The position numbers and the translations under genes are program-made. The notes below the pieces were generated by a model that saw nothing but the letters and a program-made list of their open reading frames with translations, made no database searches and was not told the DNA's origin. From contig CACMJW010000010.1 of the NCBI GenBank assembly GCA_902614125.1, forward strand, positions 1 through 38,252: a DNA stretch of 38,252 bases, in the 5' to 3' direction. How positions within the stretch are numbered: position 1 is the first letter of the stretch; every line of letters begins with the position of its first letter. The DNA is from an uncultured Pelagibacteraceae bacterium (lineage in GTDB: Bacteria; Pseudomonadota; Alphaproteobacteria; Pelagibacterales; Pelagibacteraceae). This document shows positions 33,100-38,252 of the stretch, piece after piece.

Positions 33100-33483
33100 A
33101 TGATTGGCTATGTTATGGTTGGAACAAACAATTTAGATCAGTCCATTAAGTTTTATGATGAATTGTTGGAAGTTTTAGATTTAGAAAGAACTGAACAAGA
33201 TGAAGTGTGCGCTGGATATTCTCAAAAAAATAGCAACGGAAAAATAGAATTTTACGTCACAAAACCTTTTAACAAAGAAAAAGCAACAGTTGGTAATGGA
33301 TCTCAAATTTCATTTCAAACAAGTTCAAGAGAATTGGTAGATAAGTTTCATGATGTTGGGATTAAGTTGGGGGGTGCTAGCGAAGGATCTGGTGGCGAGA
33401 GACCCGAAGGCTCTGGAGTTTACTATTCTTACATTCGTGACTTAGATGGAAATAAAATCTGCGCTTTTACTAATAATCAATAA
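33100..33483 (+). CDS. VOC (glyoxalase/dioxygenase-fold) family protein
   Basis: A 127-residue single-domain protein of the vicinal-oxygen-chelate fold: VMVGTNNLDQSIKFYDELL at the N-terminus and SYIRDLDGNKICAF at the C-terminus are typical of the glyoxalase/bleomycin-resistance family. Metal ligands of true glyoxalase I are not clear: the usual N-terminal His is absent (MVGTNN instead of HV), so the catalytic role is uncertain. It lies one base after the aldehyde dehydrogenase stop and three bases before the next gene, so it belongs to the operon. Confidence 0.83.
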   Translation: MIGYVMVGTNNLDQSIKFYDELLEVLDLERTEQDEVCAGYSQKNSNGKIEFYVTKPFNKEKATVGNGSQISFQTSSRELVDKFHDVGIKLGGASEGSGGERPEGSGVYYSYIRDLDGNKICAFTNNQ

Positions 33484-33486
33484 TAA

Positions 33487-34404
33487 ATGTCATACAATCT
33501 TGTAGAGAAAAAATTAAAAGCTAATGGTGTAGTTATTTTAGATGGTGGAAATGGAGGAGAGTTAGAAAGTTCAGGCGCAAAGATGGATAAAGATCTGTGG
33601 GCTGGAAAATGTGCAATAGATGACCCAGATAAAATGCTTCAAGTACATGAAAAATATATTAATGCTGGTGCAGATATCATTACTTCAAATACCTACGCTA
33701 TTACACCTATATCAATGAAAGAGTACGGATATGATCAATTTACGAAAGCTTGGAATGAAGAAAGTGTAAAATTAGCTTTAAAGGCTGCTAACCATTCTAA
33801 AAGAGAAATAGCTGTTGCAGGATCAGTTTCAACTTCAGGCAGTTGGGATAAACTATCAGAAGAGGATATTAAACCTGGTTTTAATGAACATTTAAAAATT
33901 TTAAAAGAAGCAGGTGTAGACCTAATTATTTTAGAAGCCATGACGTCAAAAGATAGAACGGTTGAAAATATTATTGAGTGCTCAAAAAATGTTAAATTAC
34001 CTATCTGGCTATCTATTTCTTGTGCAATAAATGAAGACGAGAATATATTAATGCACGGCTATCAAGAAAGTATAACTAATTCAAAAGCAAAATTTTACGA
34101 TACTTTGGAAAATTCCCTATCTAAATTTAGTAAAATGCATGAAGGACCAATTTTGGTGGCACATTCAGATATCAAAGTTACAGGTGAAGCGGTTAAAATT
34201 TTAAAAAGGGTTCACAAAGGAATTGTAGGTGCATATCCAAATAATGGTTACTTTGAAAAACCTCATTGGAAATTAATTAATGATATATCCCCGTCTAAAT
34301 ATTTAGAGGAAGCGAAAAATTGGATATCTAATGGAGCTCAGATTATAGGTGGATGTTGTGGAGTTGGACCCGATAAAATAAGTGCAATCTCAGTTTTAAA
34401 ATAA
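33487..34404 (+). CDS. Homocysteine S-methyltransferase-like protein with altered zinc site (paralogue 1)
   Basis: A 305-residue pfam S-methyl_trans-type barrel: VILDGGNGGELE (16-27), VHEKYINAGADIITSNTYA (53-71), and the zinc-site GGCCG at 288-292. In MmuM/BHMT enzymes zinc is held by three Cys, the first in a GVNC motif before YPNSG. Here the aligned segment is LVAH before AYPNNG, so the first ligand is His226, 64 residues before Cys290. Another Cys (179, LSISC) lies in the barrel and is shared with paralogue 2. Lying in a CoA/aldehyde catabolic operon, it is more likely a catabolic methyl-transfer enzyme than methionine synthesis. Substrate unknown. Confidence 0.83.
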   Translation: MSYNLVEKKLKANGVVILDGGNGGELESSGAKMDKDLWAGKCAIDDPDKMLQVHEKYINAGADIITSNTYAITPISMKEYGYDQFTKAWNEESVKLALKAANHSKREIAVAGSVSTSGSWDKLSEEDIKPGFNEHLKILKEAGVDLIILEAMTSKDRTVENIIECSKNVKLPIWLSISCAINEDENILMHGYQESITNSKAKFYDTLENSLSKFSKMHEGPILVAHSDIKVTGEAVKILKRVHKGIVGAYPNNGYFEKPHWKLINDISPSKYLEEAKNWISNGAQIIGGCCGVGPDKISAISVLK

Positions 34405-34414
34405 AATTTAAGAA

Positions 34415-35581
34415 ATGACAAAAGATAAAAAAATAATTAGTGAATTAAATCCTACGCTTAAAATTATAAGAGACAATAAGCCAAAATGGTATTTGCCAGA
34501 AACAAGAAGAGAGGGTTACCGAAAATTATATAAAATCAACAGATATGGTCTACTTCTAAGATCTGATCATGTATTAAAATTAAACCAAAAATATAATGAC
34601 AAGATAGAAAAAATTCCATCGGTAAATAAAATGATAAATCATAAATATTTTTGCTCATTGTTGGTAGGCAAAGATCAAGACATTTTATATGAAAAATATG
34701 CAGATGATTTTAACGAAAATACCCCACAAACAATAATGTCTATCACAAAAATGTTTATTAATTTATTTATTGGAGAACTTGTTGAAAAAAAAATAATTGA
34801 TTTAAATAAAAAAGTTTCAGAATATTTACCTAATATTGGCTCTGGATATGCATCTGCAACGATTCAAGATGTTTTAGATATGAATATTCAAAATGCTTAT
34901 AGCGAAGATTATACAGATCCGTACACATCTTCATTTTTACATGAACCAGTTTGTGGTTGGAGACTACCCGATGATTTAAATTATAAAGTTAGCCAGGAAG
35001 AATTTTTAAATTCAATTAAATCTTTGAAAGATCAAGATTTAAAAAATACTTCAGATTTATCTCATTACAAATCCGCAAATACAGATGTAATGGGTTTATT
35101 AGTTGAAAAAGTAAGCGGAAAAAAACTTAAAGAATGGTTGCTAGAGGCTGTAGAAGCAGCAGGTTTTGAAGATGCCATGTATATGGGGACAGATAGATTT
35201 AGTATGCCTTGGATTTCGGGAGGCGGGTGTTTAATCTCTAGAGATTTTTTGAGATATGGTCTTCTTTTTTCAAGAAAAGGGCATGGAGTATTAAATAGAA
35301 AAATTGGTTCTGAATTTTTTTTGGATGAAACATTAAAAAATAAAGGGACTAAATATATGGAATTATCAAAAAATAAATTTTTAGAGTACTCAAATTCAAC
35401 TATGAAATGTGGTAATTGGATTGGCCATTCAGGTCTCGGAGGTCAATTTTTGGCAATAAATTTAAATAATGGTGTTGTTGCAAGTTATTTCTCTGTAATT
35501 GAAACAGATTCTGGAACTGATGAAAATTATAAGAGAGGTATGATTAATATGATGGACGAAATTGTTAATAATAATTTTTAA
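34415..35581 (+). CDS. Serine hydrolase of the class C beta-lactamase/NylB-like fold
   Basis: A 388-residue protein with the nucleophile motif SITK (Ser109, Lys112), and YKSANTDVMG starting at Tyr218, which resembles the Tyr-containing motif of family VIII esterases and 6-aminohexanoate-dimer hydrolase (NylB) more than the YSN of true beta-lactamases. GHSGLGGQF near the C-terminus matches the third box. No signal peptide is apparent at the N-terminus (MTKDKKIISELNP), so it should be cytoplasmic, again unlike a resistance enzyme. Likely cleaves an amide or ester bond of the catabolic substrate. Last gene of the plus-strand operon; converges with the lyase gene across three bases. Confidence 0.85.
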   Translation: MTKDKKIISELNPTLKIIRDNKPKWYLPETRREGYRKLYKINRYGLLLRSDHVLKLNQKYNDKIEKIPSVNKMINHKYFCSLLVGKDQDILYEKYADDFNENTPQTIMSITKMFINLFIGELVEKKIIDLNKKVSEYLPNIGSGYASATIQDVLDMNIQNAYSEDYTDPYTSSFLHEPVCGWRLPDDLNYKVSQEEFLNSIKSLKDQDLKNTSDLSHYKSANTDVMGLLVEKVSGKKLKEWLLEAVEAAGFEDAMYMGTDRFSMPWISGGGCLISRDFLRYGLLFSRKGHGVLNRKIGSEFFLDETLKNKGTKYMELSKNKFLEYSNSTMKCGNWIGHSGLGGQFLAINLNNGVVASYFSVIETDSGTDENYKRGMINMMDEIVNNNF

Positions 35582-35584
35582 TTA

Positions 35585-36445
35585 TTAATTTTTGTTTATT
35601 TTTTCTGCAATTAATATTTTTCTTTGCATTTCTCTTAAAACAGGTTTTTCTATAAGTTTGCCGTCAATTACAACCAAACCTGTATTTGATTCGTTAAATT
35701 GATCTACAATTCTTTTTGCATGACTAATTTCGTCTTTTGAAGGTGTAAAAACCTCATTTAAAATTCCTATCTGTTTAGGATGGATAGAGCCTTTACCTGT
35801 AAAACCAAGATTTTTTGCAAGCTCTGTCTCTTTTTTCATTCCATCCATATTTTCCAAATCTAAGTATGGAACATCTATTACATCAACCCCAATACTTGCA
35901 CCTGCATGAACTAGTTTTGATCTTGCGTATACTAAATTTTCCCATTTATGCTCACATCTAAGTTCAGCTGCCATATCAACACCTCCAAAATACAATGCCA
36001 CAGTTCTTTTGCTCGCATGGGCAATGTCATAAATGCATTCTAAAGCCTCGTTCGTTTCCATTATTACATGAAGGTCTGTATCTAAATTACAATCTGTAAG
36101 TAGATCATCGATAAATTTAATTTCATCTGGTGTTTTTACTTTGGGAAGCATTATTGCACCAATATTTATCTTACTTGAGGCAAAGGCCTCTAAATCTAAC
36201 AATCCATGTTTTGTTCTTTGACAATTAACTCTTACAACTAATTCTACATCTTCTTTAATCTTGAGCGTTTTTAAAGCGTTAAGTGTATTATTTCTTGCAT
36301 CATTCTTATCCTTAAGTGCTATACCATCCTCTAATTCTATACAAACCATGTCAGCCCCAGACTCGATTGCTTTTGGAAACATCTCTGGTTTTAAACCTGG
36401 TGTAAATATAAAGCTTCTTCGTACTCTAAGTTTATTTGAACTCAT
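35585..36445 (-). CDS. HpcH/HpaI-CitE family CoA-ester lyase (malyl/citramalyl-CoA lyase-like)
   Basis: A 286-residue TIM-barrel lyase: RSFIFTPGLKPEMF at the start, CIELEDG, VRVNCQRT with the CoA-ester-binding Arg, MLPKV, VIMETNEALE with metal Glu, GGVDMAAEL with metal Asp, and GKGSIHPKQI. This set is typical of the L-malyl-CoA, citramalyl-CoA and CitE group, which split a hydroxyacyl-CoA into acetyl- or propionyl-CoA and glyoxylate or pyruvate. Glyoxylate would suit the serine-glyoxylate aminotransferase in the window, though the genes are far apart. It is expressed from its own likely promoter. Confidence 0.88.
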   Translation of the reverse strand: MSSNKLRVRRSFIFTPGLKPEMFPKAIESGADMVCIELEDGIALKDKNDARNNTLNALKTLKIKEDVELVVRVNCQRTKHGLLDLEAFASSKINIGAIMLPKVKTPDEIKFIDDLLTDCNLDTDLHVIMETNEALECIYDIAHASKRTVALYFGGVDMAAELRCEHKWENLVYARSKLVHAGASIGVDVIDVPYLDLENMDGMKKETELAKNLGFTGKGSIHPKQIGILNEVFTPSKDEISHAKRIVDQFNESNTGLVVIDGKLIEKPVLREMQRKILIAEKINKN

Positions 36446-36486
36446 TTAAATATATAATGATATAATCTTTTTTATTAATATTTAAA

Positions 36487-36514
36487 ACTATAATAGTAAC
36501 TAAATTGACTTCAA
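36487..36514 (-). promoter_or_regulatory. Possible promoter of the HpcH/CitE-like lyase gene
   Basis: On the minus strand TTGAAG (36509-36514), a 16-base spacer and TATAGT (36487-36492). Transcription from near 36480 would give a leader of about 35 bases. The AT-rich background makes such matches common, so support is moderate at best. Confidence 0.35.
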
Positions 36515-36562
36515 TAAAAAAATTTAATTTTAAATTTTAAAACTTTTTAAATTTTAATTAAT

Positions 36563-37555
36563 TTACTCAGATATAGATTTTATAAGTCTTTTTAAATGCT
36601 TGTCGTTAACTCCACAACAGCCACCAACAATTTGAATTTGATCATCTATTAATTCTAAAATTGAATTTGAAAACTCTTCCTCTGTCATAGTTATTATTGC
36701 TTTATGTGTATTAGTGTCAAATTTATGTATTTCAGGATAAAACATGATTGGTCCTTTCCAATTATTCTTCAATATTGTTAAACCACCGATGCTATCTTGA
36801 AACCAAGTGTGCATTATTCCATAAACATCACCTCCTAAACTCGAAAGTGATTTTATTATATCCTCTAGTAAAATTATTTTATCTTCAGGTAAGTATTTAG
36901 GTTGGTCTTTATATGTATTCTCATCGTAAATCAGTGATTTTTCTTTCTCTGCTCTAAAATTTCTTCCAATAACGGAATTATCAAATTTACTATCACAACA
37001 ACTCAATCCAACCCATACTGGTAAACCAGTTTCAAGAGCTGCATTTAATAAAATTTTAGAGTGATCTACATCCAAAAGCATTTCTAGAACCAATAAATCT
37101 GCTCCAGATTCTTTTAGAATTTTTGCAGCTTCTTTGTAATTTTCTTCCTCTTTTTTAAAAGTTGGTACAAATTTTGGATTTGGAACAAACTCATTTTCCT
37201 TTAGAGGAAAAAAGTTTGATAGGCTGCCCGCTACTGCAATTATATTTTCTTTTCCAGTATTTGATATCGCTTTTCTAGAAAGCTTAACTGAGTCTGAGAT
37301 AAATTTATGTACTTGATCACCTTTGTTTAAACTTTCTAAATTATGTCTATTTGTTGCAAATGTATTAGCAGTAATAATATCACAACCAGCATTAATAAAA
37401 TTTTCATGAACTTTAATTACAATATCTGGTGATGTTAAAGTTGCTAACGCAGAAAATGCAGGGCTCATGTTGCCTCCAAGTTTTGCTATTTCAGAACCGT
37501 TCCCTCCATCTAAAAATATTTTATTTTTTGATTTTAGCTTTTCTTTGAAAAGCAT
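36563..37555 (-). CDS. Homocysteine S-methyltransferase-like protein with altered zinc site (paralogue 2)
   Basis: A 330-residue member of the same family as the gene at 33487: IFLDGGNGSEI (13-23), VHENFINAGCDIITANTFA (49-67), VGLSCC (182-187) and GGCCG at 311-315. The canonical first zinc Cys of GVNC is again replaced by His, as GIMH with His249, exactly 64 residues before Cys313, the same spacing as in paralogue 1. The YPNSG motif is also changed, to YPEIHKF. The gene lies 117 AT-rich bases downstream of the lyase gene and three bases before the EamA-type permease stop, so it follows that permease on the same transcript. Substrate unknown. Confidence 0.82.
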   Translation of the reverse strand: MLFKEKLKSKNKIFLDGGNGSEIAKLGGNMSPAFSALATLTSPDIVIKVHENFINAGCDIITANTFATNRHNLESLNKGDQVHKFISDSVKLSRKAISNTGKENIIAVAGSLSNFFPLKENEFVPNPKFVPTFKKEEENYKEAAKILKESGADLLVLEMLLDVDHSKILLNAALETGLPVWVGLSCCDSKFDNSVIGRNFRAEKEKSLIYDENTYKDQPKYLPEDKIILLEDIIKSLSSLGGDVYGIMHTWFQDSIGGLTILKNNWKGPIMFYPEIHKFDTNTHKAIITMTEEEFSNSILELIDDQIQIVGGCCGVNDKHLKRLIKSISE

Positions 37556-37558
37556 TTA

Positions 37559-38252
37559 CTATGATTCTTTTGGGGCTAACACTACTGCAAGCACGCCCCC
37601 CAGCACAATCATTGAACTACCAACAATTTCTCGCCATCCAAACGGTTCATCAGTTAAAATACCAGCAGACACAACCCCAACAACAATTTCACTTAAATAT
37701 AATATTGCACAAAGTCCAGCGCCTAGAACTGATGGTGACCACATTATTATTACACCAGTAGGAATAAAATAAAATACTGAAATAAGAACCAAAAAAGTAA
37801 ACATAGAGAGAAAAGCCTCTGCAGGTGGTACAGGTCCTAGATAATCTTTTAAAATATATCCAGCGAAAATATTAAATATTGTTCCATAAAAGAAAAAAGA
37901 AAATATTACAGGAAATACTCCATCTGTTTTAGTAATTTCCAAACGTATAAGCCCACCACCAAAAAGAACACCTCCAACTAAAGCCAACCAGTCTCCAGCA
38001 TTTTGAGGTAGTGGTACAATATTTGATTTACTAAAAACAATCCATAAGCCTCCAAGAGCAAGACCCAATGTTAAAACTCTTTCTAAGCCAGGTCTTTTCT
38101 TTAAAAAAATTATTTCAAAAATTGTTGTCCAAACTGGTATCATGTAAAACATGATTAATGCTCGTACAACATCTGTTAATAAAAAACTTAAGGCATAACA
38201 TATAAAACCACTTCCTGTTAAAAAACCAACAAATGGTATTTCTAATCCTGAC
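37559..38252 (-). CDS. EamA/DMT-family permease (partial, N-terminus off window)
   Basis: Drug/metabolite-transporter superfamily membrane protein. The frame stays open without a stop from the TAG at 37559-37561 to the window edge, giving 230 visible codons; the ATG at 38150-38152 is internal, since the upstream residues (GFICYALSFLLTDVVRALIM) continue a membrane protein directly into FYMIPVWTTIFEI. Conserved features are the loop after the first repeat (IPVWTTIFEIIFLKKRPG), repeated hydrophobic helices and the closing TDEPFGWREIVGSSMIVLGGVLAV, typical of the EamA repeat. Direction and substrate are unknown; most members export or import amino-acid-like metabolites. Confidence 0.88.
   Translation of the reverse strand, partial: SGLEIPFVGFLTGSGFICYALSFLLTDVVRALIMFYMIPVWTTIFEIIFLKKRPGLERVLTLGLALGGLWIVFSKSNIVPLPQNAGDWLALVGGVLFGGGLIRLEITKTDGVFPVIFSFFFYGTIFNIFAGYILKDYLGPVPPAEAFLSMFTFLVLISVFYFIPTGVIIMWSPSVLGAGLCAILYLSEIVVGVVSAGILTDEPFGWREIVGSSMIVLGGVLAVVLAPKES

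Noticed and set aside
34415..35581. Beta-lactam resistance gene
   Set aside because: SxxK is present but there is no signal peptide, the YSN box is replaced by a NylB/esterase-type YKSANTD motif, and the setting is catabolic.

Overview
The window is a gene-dense, very AT-rich (roughly 30% GC by eye) stretch of bacterial chromosome. Spacers are minimal, stops and starts often overlap, and two TRAP transporters and many small-organic-acid enzymes are present. I read this as a streamlined marine alphaproteobacterium of the SAR11/Pelagibacter type. That is an inference from gene content and style; no rRNA or other marker is present. No tRNA, rRNA, insertion sequence, prophage or CRISPR array was seen, and no gap longer than 300 bases lacks a gene.

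Layout. (1) 1-4475, minus strand: housekeeping block read glmU C-terminal domain, glmS, class II DAHP synthase, nadE (cut by the window edge). (2) 4545-8796, plus strand: gph, then a tight prpD-prpB-prpC methylcitrate-cycle operon. (3) 8885-9328: a small repeat-containing lipoprotein, tail to tail with nrdA-nrdB (9325-12266), which has a putative tandem NrdR operator upstream. (4) 12425-13879: a phosphohexomutase ending in a good intrinsic terminator. (5) 13986-19279: serine-glyoxylate aminotransferase, divergent from an enolase-superfamily acid dehydratase plus a 967-residue FAD/Fe-S 2-hydroxyacid dehydrogenase. (6) 19276-24074, minus: first TRAP operon, dctP-dctQ-dctM-crotonase-CoA transferase. 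(7) 24168-24368: small DUF2061 membrane protein. (8) 24371-30414, minus: second TRAP operon, dctP-dctQ-dctM-dusA-tauE-malonyl-CoA decarboxylase. (9) 30500-35581, plus: CoA transferase, aldehyde dehydrogenase, VOC protein, homocysteine-methyltransferase-like protein, NylB/beta-lactamase-fold hydrolase. (10) 35585-38252, minus: HpcH/CitE lyase, a second methyltransferase-like protein, and an EamA-type permease cut by the window edge.

How it fits together. Regions 5-10 look like one accessory catabolic neighbourhood. Two high-affinity uptake systems bring in organic acids. CoA transferases activate them, and crotonase, malonyl-CoA decarboxylase, HpcH lyase, aldehyde dehydrogenase and hydroxyacid dehydrogenase break them into central intermediates. 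The substrates cannot be read from the sequence. The most unusual points are four. Both methyltransferase-like proteins carry His where the family normally has its first zinc Cys, with identical 64-residue spacing to the GGCC pair. The TRAP-2 operon and the plus-strand catabolic operon appear to share interlocked divergent promoters. Hairpins sit between each dctP and its dctQ, one of them a canonical terminator ending exactly at the dctQ start codon. GlmU is reduced to its acetyltransferase half.
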